A stretch of 64,000 bases of DNA, taken from Helianthus annuus (Eukaryota > Streptophyta > Magnoliopsida > Asterales > Asteraceae). The notes under the pieces were generated by a model. It was not told the origin of the DNA. It was given only the letters and a program-made list of their open reading frames with translations, and made no database searches. A program made the position numbers and the translations under genes. Of this stretch, positions 1-11,347 are shown one piece after another (the stretch's first letter is position 1; the number at the start of each line of letters is the position of its first letter). The stretch spans positions 146,422,931-146,486,930 of the forward strand of contig NC_035449.2 in assembly GCF_002127325.2 (NCBI RefSeq). The letters are read 5' to 3'.

Positions 1-292
1 AACAATACGATAAACACTACTAAACGCTATTCTACATAACGCTATCTGATGTATGTAAAATGCAACATATAAATTACATCAAATGATGCATAAAACTAAC
101 CCTTTTTAGTAATAATGTTGGAAAAGTGTGCTTTTGTCTTCCTTTTATATTTTCAGGACCAAATGAGCTTAAATGAACAAAAGGAACAAATATGCAGCAA
201 AAACTAACATAAATACAAAGAAAAGGGATAAACGTGGCATGCTCGGCCCCTCGACAGCATCCCCCAAGAAAAAACAAAGAACAGAAGGCTGA

Positions 293-586
293 CCACGGCC
301 CGTGCCCACTGGACACGGGGGCGTGGTCAGGTGTCTGCAGAAATAGACAAAGCTGTGGAAGCTTCTAATCCCACCATGGGGGCGTGCCCAGCTTAGTAAG
401 GGGCGTGGTCAATGCTAAGATTCGCATAATCTTGCAAATCTTGATAGTACAGATACGCTTCTGCACACGGGGCCGTGCCCAACGAACACGGGGCCGTGTG
501 GAGCGTAATGCAGACAATTGCAATTAATGAAGAAAGAGAAAGAAGATAGCCACGGGGGCGTATCCAGCGGACATGGGGCCGTGGCC
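293..586 (+). repeat. Four paired GC-rich motif modules in LTR A U3
   Basis: Modules lie at about 293-327, 373-410, 464-502 and 551-586. Each consists of two copies of a CACGGGGCCGTG-like motif separated by a short spacer such as CCAGCGGA. Copies vary (CACGGGGGCGTG, CATGGGGCCGTG) but keep the CACGG...CGTG shape. The surrounding sequence is AT-rich. Three equivalent modules lie in the solo LTR at 20851-21074. Confidence 0.8.
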
Positions 587-602
587 GGGCTTCTGTTCAG
601 GC

Positions 603-610
603 TATAAATA
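603..610 (+). promoter_or_regulatory. TATA box of LTR A
   Basis: TATAAATA is followed by a G run, exactly as in the solo LTR (21089-21096). A start site 25-30 bp downstream would fall at about 630-640, just inside the fused integrase fragment. Activity is inferred from position only. Confidence 0.6.
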
Positions 611-621
611 GGGGTGCTTGG

Positions 622-1484
622 CTCACGTTTTACTTCAGAACTATGGCAAGCGATGCACAAATCTTTTGGCTCACGATTAGACATGAGCACAGCTTATCAC
701 CCTCAGACGGATGGGCAGTCTGAGCGCACTATTCAAACTCTGGAAGACATGCTGCGTGCATGTGTTATCGATTTCAGCAACAGCTGGGAAAAACATCTCC
801 CGTTAGTGGAGTTTTCGTATAACAACAGTTACCACACCAGCATTCAAGCCGCTCCATTTGAGGCATTGTACGGGCGTAAATGCCGATCACCTCTCTGTTG
901 GGCAGAGGTGGGTGATAGTCAGATCACGGGTCCAGAACTTGTAGTTGATGCTACTGAAAGGATTGCACAGATACAACAACGAATGGCGGCAGCTCATGAC
1001 CGTCAGAAAAGCTACGCTGATAAGCGCCAGAAACCACTCGAGTTCCAGGTTGGGGATCGAGTGCTACTCAAAGTCTCACCTTGGAACGGTGTAGTTCGTT
1101 TTGGCAAACGAGGCAAGCTCAATCTGCGGTATGTCGGACCGTTCGAAATCATAGAAAGAATAGGCAAAGTGGCCTACAAACTGAACCTACCAGCAGAACT
1201 TGGTGGAGTTCACAACGTATTTCACGTGTCAAATCTGAAGAAGTGTCTGTCAGATAAGACCCTCATAGTTCCTTTGAAGGAGCTCACTATCGATGAACAG
1301 TTGCGATTAGTCGAGGAACCAGTCGAAATCACGGACCGGGATGTTAAGGTCCTCAAGCACACCAGAATACCTCTTGTTCGAGTTCGTTGGAACTCCCGTC
1401 GTGGCCCAGAGTTCACCTGGGAATGAGAAGATCAAATGAAACTCAAGTATCCCCAGTTGTTCGGAAACAGTGCAACCACTACTG
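622..1484 (+). pseudogene. Chromovirus integrase C-terminal fragment with chromodomain-like tail
   Basis: This is a second copy of the end of the family B pol gene, close to 6299-7160 of the neighbouring element. Visible parts in order are the end of the integrase core ([13 protein letters not shown], with the glutamate of the DDE triad), the GPY/F-type region ([20 protein letters not shown]) and a chromodomain-like tail ([15 protein letters not shown]). The upstream catalytic aspartates are missing because the sequence joins LTR A at a shared CACG (about 624-627). A TGA at 1424-1426 ends the frame where the neighbouring copy has a coding codon. The reading frame is otherwise clean, so the fragment is probably young. 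It ends inside the old 3' untranslated region, where it jumps into LTR B. Confidence 0.85.
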
Positions 1485-1492
1485 CCGAGCAA

Positions 1493-2300
1493 AAGTGGCT
1501 CAAGTGACCTTTTGCTTATCTGCCGAGCAAACCAAGGTGAGTTCACACTTTTACCAAGGCATGGGATTCCCGGGGTTGGGAATGGGATGGAATGATTATT
1601 CGTACTTACATAGCTACTGGTTTACGTACCACTGTCCTCGGGTTGGGAAGGACACCTATAGATACAACTAGACTAGAACACATGGGAAGCCCCCACTAAT
1701 CTTCGCACACATGTCTGTGAGACCGCGATACAAATACTAATCTTCGCAAACATGTCTGGGAGGCCGCGATACCAATACTAATCTTCGCAAACATGTCTGG
1801 GAGACGGCGATACAAATACAAATACAACTAGTCTAGGATACACGGGAGGCCCCCGCTAATCTTCGCACACATGTTTGGGAGACCGCGATACAAACTAATA
1901 CGATACATGGTTTTCAAAACGAACTTATGCTTTACGGAACGAATATTATAATTAAGAAATCAACTGTGAACTCGCTCAACTTTGTTGTTGACTCTCTGTT
2001 ACATGCCTTGCAGGACGTTAGGTACTCATGGAGCTTGCACTAGGAGGCGCAGTCGTTGTGGGACATGGACAGTGGATGCCATGTTAAAACAATATAACAC
2101 TTTAAACTTATTACTTATGTTTGGGTTTTCACAATTATGCTTCCGCTAAACATTTACTATGCTTTGTTTTGAACACCTTTCATATTGTTTGGTTGAATTA
2201 CATTTATTACTTATTATGTTCAATATGATTGGTGACTTGATCCTGGTCAGTCACGCCTCCAAGCGGTAGTACTCCGCGTGTGGATTTTGGGGGTGTGGCA
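1493..2300 (+). repeat. 5' LTR of family B, truncated (R/U5 part)
   Basis: It corresponds base for base in length (808 bp) to 8825-9632 of the 3' LTR. The first ~1.5 kb of the LTR, including all of U3, is missing. It ends ...GGGGGTGTGGCA, followed by three bases and the primer-binding site. Confidence 0.9.
1698..1898 (+). repeat. 41-bp tandem repeats in 5' LTR B
   Basis: Units start at 1698, 1739 and 1780, with a fourth offset copy at 1858. Each reads AATCTTCGCAMACATGTCTG, then GGGAGRCCGCGATAC. The period is 41 bp. The same array is at 9030-9226 in the 3' LTR. Confidence 0.85.
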
Positions 2301-2303
2301 GAT

Positions 2304-2316
2304 TGGTATCAGAGCC
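2304..2316 (+). promoter_or_regulatory. Primer-binding site of element B (tRNA-iMet type)
   Basis: TGGTATCAGAGCC starts three bases after the LTR end. This is the standard complement of the 3' end of plant initiator tRNA-Met, used to prime minus-strand cDNA. Confidence 0.9.
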
Positions 2317-2613
2317 ATTGGTTATAGTGAACTTGGTTTTAATACGGGGAAAATGTTTTTATTATAACCAGACTATAACCTGTACAGTGCTCAACGATCC
2401 ACAACGATGCTTCGCTCCACGTGCAAGACTCAACACTACAGGTGATACTATTCATGTTTACATTGCCTACTTGCTAGATTACATAGAACTTTGCTCATGG
2501 TATGCTTAGATAAACGTAACCACTATTGCTTGAGAACACTTGTGTGCTTACTCTCTTCTGTCATCGCATTTTTCGCGAACCACTCTCACTTATGCTGCCT
2601 TGATATGAAGATC

Positions 2614-2832
2614 ATGGCTGGACGCCTTAACATGACTCAAGCCCAGTTGACGGCTCTGATCAATGAACAAGTTGATGCGGCACTAGCAGCCGCACAAGCA
2701 GGAGGTCAACACGCTCAGCCACCTGTTTGCACCTTCAAGACTTTCATGGACTGTCGTCCTAGCACATTCAGTGGCATGGAAGGAGCCGTTGGACTCCTCC
2801 ATTGGTTTGAAAAGCTAGAGTCCGTTTTTTAA
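2614..2832 (+). pseudogene. Family B gag, N-terminal part, ended by a stop
   Basis: The start is placed at the ATG at 2614 (MAGRLNMTQAQLTALINEQV). An in-frame ATG at 2605 is possible. The segment covers the beginning of the Gag capsid region and stops at TAA 2830-2832. The next segment (2833 onward) continues in the same frame and carries the rest of the capsid domain, so the stop is a nonsense change inside gag and not a normal gene end. The frame is also open upstream to 2491, but that stretch lies in the leader and has no Gag-like content. Confidence 0.8.
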
Positions 2833-5763
2833 ATGTGTGAGTGTCCTGAGGCTCGCAGGGTGAAGTACGCCACTGGTACTCTTGAAGGCATTGCGCTGAC
2901 CTGGTGGAATGCGCAAGTTCAGATTTTAGGGTTGGCAGCTGCTAACGCCACCCCTTGGAACGAATTCAAGGAACTAATCAAGCGGGAATACTGCACTCAT
3001 GATGACATCCACAAGTTGGAAGTGGAATTCTTTAATCTGAAAATGACGGGGTCAGAGATTGAGGCATATACGAAAAGGTCAAACGAGTTGGCCATCTTGT
3101 GTCCAACTATGGTGGACCCTCCTATCAAGCGTATTGAGTTGTATCTCAAAGGACTAGTACCAGAAATCCAAAGTCATGTGACATCGGCCAACCTTGCTAC
3201 TATCCAAGATATTACTCGTCTTGCTCATCGCCACACAGATCAGGCAGTGGAACAGAACAAGCTGCCCAAACGTATTGGTGCTACCAATGCTACTACTTCC
3301 GCTACTCCCAGTGACAACAAGCGAAAATGGGATGGGGATTCCTGCAAGGGTTCAGCTACAGCTCAGTCCCAGGCACAGCAGCGAAAGACTGATAACTACC
3401 AGAGCCCTGGTCAGCAATTTTCTGGTAGTCAAAGGCAGGGTGGATATCGAGGAAACCTCCCAAGGTGCAATACATGCAACAGGCACCACAATGGCCAGTG
3501 CAACAAGGGTCGTTGCCAGAGGTGTCTCAAGATGGGTCACGAAGCTAAAGATTGCAGGAGCTCACGAGCTGCGAATCAGAACCAGCAACAACAACCACCA
3601 GCTCCACGAAACCAGCAGCAACAACAGCAGCGAGGCAACAGGGGATGCTTTCAGTGTGGTGCTGAAGGCCACTTCAAGCGAGACTGCCCCCAGTTAAACC
3701 AGAATCAGAACAACAACAACAACAACAATAATCAGGGTAATGGGAACAACAACGGGGGAAACAATGATAACAACGGCGCTAGGGGTCGTGCATTTGTGCT
3801 GGGTCAGGGTGATGCAAGGAATGATCCTAACGTGGTGATGGGTAAGTTCCTTCTTGACGACTTTTATGTTACTGTATTATTTGATTCGGGTGCGGATACC
3901 AGTTATATGTCTCTGAAAGTTAGTCAAATGCTCAAGCGCACACCAACACTTTTAAACACCAAACATGTCGTAGAATTAGCCAATGGTAAAAGTTTAGAGG
4001 CCACACACATAGTCAAGGGTTGTAACATCGTTTTAGCTGGTCAGACTTTCTCTATCGATCTCATCCCCAAAGTTTTGGGTAGTTTCGACATCGTCATTGG
4101 TATGGATTGGTTATCTCAACAACAAGCAGAGATCCTATGCAAGGAGAAGATTGTTCGTATTCCCCGTTCTGGTAAAGAACCACTCGAAGTTCAAGGCGAC
4201 AAGAGTGGTGTCGTGGTTGGCATCATCTCCTTCCTGAAGGCCCAGAAGTGTTTACGAAAGGGCCACACTGCCATTTTGGCACCCGTTACTGACGCATCAA
4301 CGAAAGAGAAGAGATTAGAGGATATTCCAGTAGTACGCAATTTTCCTCAAGTGTTTCCTGAAGATTTACCTGGGCTACCGCCTCATCGCCATGTCGAATT
4401 CCAGATCGAGCTAGCTCCAGGAGCAGCCCCAATAGCTCGTGCACCGTCTCGCTTAGCTCCATCAGAACTGGAAGAACTATCCAAACAACTACAAGAGCTC
4501 TTGGATAAGGGCTTTATTCGTCCTAGCTCTTCGCCGTGGGGAGCTCCAGTATTATTTGTGAAGAAGAAAGACGGTACCTTCAGGATGTGCATTGACTACC
4601 ATGAACTCAACAAGGTGACCGTGAAGAATCGCTATCCTCTTCCACGCATTGACGACCTGTTCGACCAGTTGCAAGGGTCGAGCTATTATTCAAAGATAGA
4701 TCTGAGGTCAGGCTACCGTCAACTGAGAGTCCTGGATGAGAACGTCTCCAAAACAGCATTCAGAACTCGCTACGGCCACTACGAGTTTCTAGTTATGCCA
4801 TTCGGGTTAACAAACGCGCCTGCAGTCTTCATGGATCTTATGAACAGAGTGTGCAAGCCTTACTTGGATAAGTTTGTGATTGTATTCATCGACGACATCC
4901 TGATCTACTCTAGGAGTCAAGAGGAACACGAGCAGCATTTACGACTCATTTTGAAACTCCTTCGAACAGAGCAGTTATACGCCATGTTTTCAAAATGCGA
5001 CTTTTGGCTTCGTGAAGTTCACTTTCTAGGCCACGTGGTAAACAAGGCAGGGATTCATGTTGATCCATCCAAGGTAGATTCGATTAAGAACTGGCCAGCG
5101 CCCCGCACACCAACGGAAATTCGCCAATTCTTGGGATTGGAAGGCTACTACAGAAGGTTCATCAAAGACTTTTCAAAGATTGCACAGCCGCTTACACTAC
5201 TGACACAGAAGGGTGTCACCTATCGCTGGGGTAATACACAGGAAACAGCTTTTCAGCACTTAAAAGATAGGCTCTGCAGCGCACCTATTCTTTCATTGCC
5301 AGAGGGCACGGACGATTTTGTGGTCTATTGCGACGCATCCATTCAGGGTCTTGGATGTGTGTTGATGCAACGTGACAAGGTCATTGCTTATGCGTCACGT
5401 CAACTTAAAGTTCATGAACGAAACTATACTACGCACGATTTAGGGCTGGGAGCTGTTGTTTTCGCACTTAAGATATGGAGACATTACCTGTACGGTACCA
5501 AGTGCACCATCTACACCGATCACAGGAGTCTCGAGCATATCTTCAAGCAGAAGGAATTGAACATGCGTCAACGTCGATGGGTCGAACTTTTGAACGATTA
5601 CGAATGTGCCATCAAGTACCATCCAGGCAAGGCCAATGTAGTGGCTGACGCCCTCAGTCGAAAAGACACTACGCCTAGACGCGTACGAGCATTACAACTT
5701 ACCATCCAGTCTAGTCTTCCGGCACAGATACGAGATGCTCAGGTAGAAGCATTGAAACCATAA
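2833..5763 (+). pseudogene. Family B gag-pol: capsid, zinc knuckles, protease, RT, RNase H
   Basis: This is a 976-codon open segment, in frame with the gag start. Approximate residues: capsid 1-150; a CX2CX4HX4C knuckle ([14 protein letters not shown]) near 227; a second ([14 protein letters not shown]) near 273; a Q/N-rich linker to ~315; aspartic protease with DSGA near 350; reverse transcriptase from ~560 with IDYHELNK and the catalytic FIDDILIYS near 686 (plants usually have YVDD or FIDD here); RNase H with CDASIQGLG near 833. It stops at TAA 5761-5763, but the frame continues into the integrase linker, so this is a second nonsense change. The product would have been a polyprotein cleaved by its own protease in the virus-like particle. 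Confidence 0.9.
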
Positions 5764-7109
5764 AACGTCAGGGCTGAAGCCCTACGCGGTTCAAGGCAAC
5801 GGTTAGAACAAAAGGAGGACGGCGCCTACTACGTAACAGTACGTATCTGGGTCCCACTCTATGGCAACTTACGCGAGCTTGTAATGGATGAAGCACATAA
5901 GTCTCGCTACTCGGTACATCCTGGTTCGGATAAAATGTACCACGACCTCAGGACTACGTATTGGTGGCCTAGCATGAAAGCCCACATAGCAACTTACGTT
6001 AGCAAGTGTTTGACTTGTGCGAGAGTCAAGACCGAATACCAGAAACCATCAGGCCTACTTCAACAACCAAGGTTACCACAATGGAAATGGGAGGAAATTT
6101 CTATGGATTTCGTTACTGGCTTGCCTAGATCTCAACGAGGTAATGATACTATTTGGGTGATCGTGGATCGACTCACTAAGTCTGCACACTTTTTGGCTAT
6201 TAAGGAAACCGACAAGTTCTCTACTCTAGCAGACGTTTACTTAAAAGAAGTGGTTTCGAGGCACGAGGTGCCAACCTCTATTATTTCCGATCGGGATGCA
6301 CGTTTTACTTCAGAACTATGGCAAGCGATGCACAAATCTTTTGGCTCACGATTAGACATGAGCATAGCTTATCACCCTCAGACGGATGGGCAGTCTGAGC
6401 GCACTATTCAAACTCTGGAAGACATGCTGCGTGCATGTGTTATCAATTTCGGCAACAGCTGGGAAAAACATCTCCCGTTAGTGGGTTTTCGTATAACAAC
6501 AGTTACCACACCAGCATTCAAGCCGCTCCATTTGAGGCATTGTATGGGCGTAAATGCCGATCACCTCTCTGTTGGGCAGAGGTGGGTGATAGTCAGATCA
6601 CGAGTCCAGAACTTGTAGTTGATGCTACTGAAAGGATTGCACAGATACGACAACGAATGGCGGCAGCTCGTGACCGTCAGAAAAGCTACGCTGATAAGCG
6701 CCAGAAACCACTCGAGTTCCAGGTTGGGGATCGAGTGCTACTCAAAGTCTCACCTTGGAAAGGTGTAGTTTGTTTTGGCAAACGAGGCAAGCTCAATCCG
6801 CGGTATGTCGGACCGTTCGAAATCATAGAAAGAATAGGCAAAGTGGCCTACAAACTGAACCTACCAGCAACACTTGGTGGAGTTCACAACGTATTTCACG
6901 TGTCAAATCTGAAGAAGTGTCTGTCAGATGAGACCCTCATAGTTCCTTTGAAGGAGCTCACTATCGATGAACAGTTGCGATTCGTCGAGGAACCAGTCGA
7001 AATCATGGACCGGGATGTTAAGGTCCTCAAGCACACCAGAATACCTCTTGTTCGAGTTCGTTGGAACTCCCGTCATGGCCCAGAGTTCACCTGGGAACGA
7101 GAAGATTAA
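5764..7109 (+). pseudogene. Family B integrase with chromodomain-like tail, frameshifted
   Basis: This continues the gag-pol frame after the TAA at 5761-5763. An HHCC zinc domain (HPGSDKMYHDL ... CLTCARVK) is followed by the core: first Asp in MDFVTGLPRS (~6103), second in SDRDARFTS (~6290), Glu in QSERT (~6400). All three catalytic residues are present. One base is missing near 6484 relative to the 622-1484 copy, which shifts the frame. The rest (GPY/F region and chromodomain-like RVRWNSRHGPEFTWERED) is read in another frame to 7109. In known chromoviruses this tail directs integration toward marked heterochromatin. Confidence 0.85.
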
Positions 7110-7300
7110 ATGAAACTCAAGTATCCCCAGTTGTTCGGAAACAGTGCAACCACTACTGAGGCTGAAGCTACTGCGGAATTTTGGGGGGAAATTCCAAATC
7201 AACGGGAGGATGATGTGACACCCCAGGAAAACCAGTAAACCACGCAACTTAACTAGCTTCCTCAGTAACCGCATGCTAAATTTCGGGACGAAATTTCTTT

Positions 7301-7314
7301 CAACTTGGGGATAA
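7301..7314 (+). promoter_or_regulatory. Polypurine-like tract of element B
   Basis: CAACTTGGGGATAA lies directly before the 3' LTR start (TGTGACAACCCG). Its position matches the plus-strand primer site of LTR elements. The G run is short, so the exact primer edge is uncertain. Confidence 0.6.
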
Positions 7315-8324
7315 TGTGACAACCCGTATTCCAGAACCTTTCTTTGTGTTTTATTGAAACTTGTATGATCAATACGTGACTAGTTGACATGTTTGATTGC
7401 AATGGAGTTTTTACGTTTTGATATGCTATGTGCTACATGAATGTGTAATGTATGTATGTACGCGTGATAAGATTGGTCGCTAATCACACAAGCCCTTTGG
7501 GCCGCACACCTCTCTCTCTCGGCTCACTCTACTTGGACTCGAGACCATGAGGGCAGCCCAATGCTGGGTTCGGCCCACTCCCCTTATTCACCTACACTTG
7601 GATAGTATTGAGGTTTAATTCCTCATAGTTTACAAAAACACCAACACACAAACCCTAAAACTCTCTCCTCTTCTCTCTCTTTTGTGCGACGGCAACAACC
7701 CTCCATCATCGAACTCGGTGGTAGCCGAAGCCTATCTCGATCAAATTAGTCACATCACACACTTCCAGTTACTGCCTTGTTATCATTTGGTTGTATGATC
7801 ATTGGTGTTGTGTTATGTTGGGGTTTACTAGGGGTTTCATGCTAGTTGGTATATTGATGAGATTGTGATCATGAATCTGGTGTATGCATTTAGTTTGATA
7901 TTATTATGTATAATGAAAACTGTCTTGTTTGATGATGCGAAACATATATTAACGAAATTATTAGAAGGAATAGTGATGTTATGCAAGAACTTGGATGATG
8001 TTGATCGCATGAATTAAATTGGATATATTTTGTATGCTATACAGGTCCGAATGCATGATTAACGGGTTAACGATTTTCTTTTGAATATAAGTTGCGTTGT
8101 AATGATAGTTTGATATTGCACAAGAACTAGGGTTGCAGGATAGTATTCGAAACTGTTAACCTAATGATCTGATTGAATGCTTAATTGTTGTTCATGATTA
8201 GAGAATAATTAGATTGCTTAATTGCTGAGTGATTGTTGATTTGATCTAAGTTGAAACCGCCAAACTTGTTAGCAAAGGATACAGAAATAATGGACTGCAA
8301 TTAAGGAAATCTGTTACATTCCTG

Positions 8325-8575
8325 ATCTCGACACGGGTTGCGAGTCGAGAACTCACAGTCTCGACTCGAGACCCCATCTCACCAGCACTCAACCAACAGG
8401 ACTCGAGACCTCGGTTGCGGGTCTTGTTGCGACTCGAGACATGACTCGACACCACCTGATCTCGAGTGATAAATGCATGACCCCAGACCCTTAGTTGCGA
8501 CTCGGGAACACCAAGACTTCAACCCGAGACCACACTGTCTCGACTCGAGATCTCTGGTCTCGACTCGAGACCATA
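8325..8575. repeat. Cluster of CTCGAG-centred palindromes in LTR B
   Basis: In ~250 bp there are about ten copies of GACTCGAGAC-like motifs. Several form the perfect palindrome TCTCGACTCGAGA or its half, and others are degenerate (GACTCGGGAA, CCCGAGACC). One more copy is at ~7538. All lie in the part of the LTR that the 5' copy has lost. Confidence 0.75.
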
Positions 8576-9029
8576 TAACCGAATATACTGATTTGGACTT
8601 GCACATTATCACAGGCCCAAGAGTTTGGGCCGTATACTTGGGCTTTGTTTGTTTACGTGATGCTACTGTTGAACTCGTGTGTACTGTTAACTGCCATGAT
8701 TATACGTGTAAGCCATGATCAATACTTGTATGCAACTTGTTAGTATATGTGTAGAAAACCATACGTGCATTACTTAAACCTAGACCTGACTGTATGGTAA
8801 CCATGTTAGGACGTGGTTGACCACAAGTGGCTCAAGTGACCTTTTGCTTATCTGCCGAGCAAACCAAGGTGAGTTCACACTCTTACCAAGGCATGGGATT
8901 CCCGGGGTTGGGAATGGGATGGAATGATTACTCGTACTTACATAGCTACTGGTTTGCGTACCACTGTCCTCGGGTTGGGAAGGACACCTATAGATACAAC
9001 TAGACTAGAACACATGGGAAGGCCCCACT

Positions 9030-9226
9030 AATCTTCGCACACATGTCTGTGAGACCGCGATACAAATACTAATCTTCGCAAACATGTCTGGGAGGCCGCG
9101 ATACCCATACTACTCTTCGCAAACATGTCTGGGAGACCGCGATACAAATATAAATACAACTAGTCTAGGATACACGGGAGACCTCCGCTAATCTTCGCAC
9201 ACATGTCTGGGAGACCGCGATACAAA
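9030..9226 (+). repeat. 41-bp tandem repeats in 3' LTR B
   Basis: Three head-to-tail units and one offset unit of the same 41-bp sequence found at 1698-1898. The shared motif is AACATGTCTGGGAGACCGCG. Confidence 0.85.
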
Positions 9227-9632
9227 CTAATACGATACATGGTTTTCAAAACGAACTTATGCTTTACGGAATGAATATTATAACTAAGAAATCAACTGTG
9301 AACTCACTCAACTTTGTTGTTGACTCTCTGTTACATGCCTTGCGGGACGTTAGGTACTCATGGAGCTTGCACTGGGAGGCACAGTCGTTGTGGGACATGG
9401 ACAGTGGATGCCATGTTAAAACAATATAACACTTTAAACTTATTACTTATGTTTGGGTTTTCACAATTATGCTTCCACTAAACATTTACTATGCTTTGTT
9501 TTGAACACCTTTCATATTGTTTGGTTGAATTACATTTATTACTTATTATGTTCAATATGATTGGTGGCTTGATCCTGGTCAGTCACGCCTCCAAGTGGTA
9601 GTACTCCGCGTGTGGATTTTGGGGGTGTGACA

Positions 9633-10891
9633 CATTGCTACCGCATCGCAACTCAAATCGCAGGTATTGGTATTGTTCTATGTGTGTGCACTATTATGTG
9701 CTTTACTTGTGCATGTTTGTATATGTTTAAAGGTGTTATTCGCAAATGCAATCGCAACTTTATCGCACCGCAATCTCATCGCAGACTCTAAACGCAAATT
9801 TACTTACTTTTATGATGTTATGTGTAGTTATGTTATTTGTGTAACTATTGTTTAATACTATCGCATCGCTTCCACGCAACTCGCTTAAACGCAACGCAAC
9901 GCTCAACGCACAAAATGAAAGTCGGAAAACTAACTCGCGGAAGCCAACTGATCTAACGACCAACCGATCGGATGGCCATCCGATCGAACGGCCGTCCGAC
10001 CCGTTCAACCCTACACCACCTTTCACCCCTTCACCAATAAATACCCCTCCTGCCACATCAACTGTTCATTGACGTGACATCTCCGTTCGACCCACGCACT
10101 CTCAAGCTCTTTTCTCTCGATTCTCGCGATTCTTGTAAATTTTCTTCCTAAATCTTGTACTTCTATCTTCATTACACACTTTCTCATCATCTTCACCAAC
10201 AAATCTTATATTTTCACCACGAAATCATCTGATTTGGGCTGTTCTAGAGTGACGTCACCATGGATTCTTATGAACACTGAAGTGTGACCTCATCTCGTCA
10301 AGAACGGTTCGGATCTAAAGGATTTCTACATGTTATTACACTAATTTCATCTAAATCTAACATTTAACAACTGTTTTCAAACTTTTCTTCAACGTCTTTC
10401 ACTTTTCACTCAAAAACCGTTAGAATCTGGACTCGTTCAGGCTCTTTACTCTTTCTCAAGTGGAGAACCGGTCTGAGAATGGATTTCTATCAAAGAGACG
10501 ACCAATTCACCGGTTGAATATGAAACTCCGTCAAGAACAGTTGAGTCTGATCAAACGGGGTGATTCCTGTCCTATCGAACGAGTTGGACTTGATGTGATT
10601 TCTGTTGTTTAACATGTCGTCACGCCGTCTCCGTTAGACCGCAAAACTTTTTACTTAGAAAACCTTGTAAACATTCAAACGGAAGGTTTCTCAATCGAAT
10701 AGCCGTCCGATCGTACGACCATCCGATCGAATGACTATTCGACCAGGTAACTTGATTTGATAATCTCAACACTTAAATAATTTTCAAAACTTCAAAGAAT
10801 ATCAGTTGTCAATCGAATAGCCATCCGATCGAACGGTCATCCGTCCGGATGACCATCCGATCGAATGACTTTATTTATACTACAACGAAAA
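9633..10891 (+). mobile_element. LTR-like sequence C, left part (split by element D)
   Basis: This non-coding segment begins directly after LTR B. It contains AATAAATACCCC (~10036), which looks like an LTR TATA region, and clusters of CATCCGATCGAA-type motifs at 9961-10002, 10692-10740 and 10810-10870. The same motif resumes at 18596-18680 beyond element D, so the two parts were once continuous. A TG start was not found; the left end is either truncated or overlaps the end of LTR B. Confidence 0.65.
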
Positions 10892-10896
10892 ACTTC

Positions 10897-11345
10897 TGTT
10901 GGTGCACTACATCTGTTGACTTCGTCTTGGATCAAGTCTTTGTCTTAGAGTGTTAGATCAGGGCACGTTATTCGAGAAAATAGGAGTTTGTTTGAGTGTT
11001 TGTAATAGGTTTCGCTTGTAGTGACATAGGTAGAAGGTTTCGCTTATAAGTCACAATATGGTTCCGCTTGAATGTTAAGTTGAGGGTTCCACTTGAATGT
11101 CATGTACATTCAAGCAAAATCTCAAAAACTATATATAGTAATTCAAGCGAAACATTTGTAACAGTTGTGTAACTCGTACCGAAGTGCTGCCGGATCGAGA
11201 TTTGAATGTACACTGTCAGAAATCAATGCAAAGAGAAGTTTAAAGTGATTTGCTAGTTGTTCCTAAATCAAATACTTATTTTCCGCATCTGTATTTGATA
11301 GAATTTCCTCTGAACGACTCGTTCGGGTCAAGACACGATCCTACA
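10897..11345 (+). repeat. 5' LTR of element D
   Basis: Ends are TGTTGGTGCAC and CGATCCTACA. It carries GGTTYCGCTTG-type motifs at 11008, 11036, 11060 and 11085 and an inverted copy at 11144-11153. A 9-bp stem with a 5-nt loop lies at 11092-11114 (CTTGAATGT/ACATTCAAG), and TATATATA is at 11130-11137. Confidence 0.9.
11092..11137 (+). promoter_or_regulatory. Inverted motif pair and TATA box in LTR D
   Basis: CTTGAATGT and its inverse ACATTCAAG are separated by CATGT. The arms are built from the tail of the reiterated GGTTCCGCTTGAATG motif. TATATATA follows 15 bp later. Element E has the same arrangement with a different motif. Promoter function is inferred. Confidence 0.65.
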
Positions 11346-11347
11346 AT

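Larger units (their letters stand above)
47..621 (+). mobile_element. LTR family A, 5' (U3) fragment
   Basis: This begins TGATGTATGTAAAATGCAAC and matches, segment by segment, the first ~500 bp of the complete solo LTR at 20602-22295. Shared segments include the reiterated CACGGGGCCGTG motifs and the TATA region. Similarity stops about 10 bp after the TATA box, where chromovirus integrase sequence begins. It is therefore a U3-only fragment without R or U5. The 46 bp before it show nothing recognisable. Confidence 0.85.
1493..9632 (+). mobile_element. Ty3/gypsy chromovirus (family B), 5'-LTR-truncated copy
   Basis: Layout: truncated 5' LTR 1493-2300, PBS 2304-2316, gag-pol 2614-7109, polypurine-like stretch 7301-7314, full 3' LTR 7315-9632. 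The domain order PR-RT-RH-IN followed by a chromodomain-like tail is that of plant chromoviruses, and the tail looks most like the Tekay/Del group (inference). Over their shared 808 bp the two LTRs differ at about 21 sites counted by eye (~97.4% identity). No target-site duplication can be read because the left LTR lacks its start. The coding region has two in-frame stops and one frameshift, so it is not autonomous now. Confidence 0.9.
7315..9632 (+). repeat. 3' LTR of family B (2318 bp)
   Basis: It starts TGTGACAACCCG and ends GGGGGTGTGACA, giving TG...CA ends. Its last 808 bp pair with the truncated 5' LTR. It holds a cluster of CTCGACTCGAGAC palindromes (8325-8575) and the 41-bp repeats (9030-9226). 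A CT-rich segment lies near 7660-7685. Confidence 0.9.
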
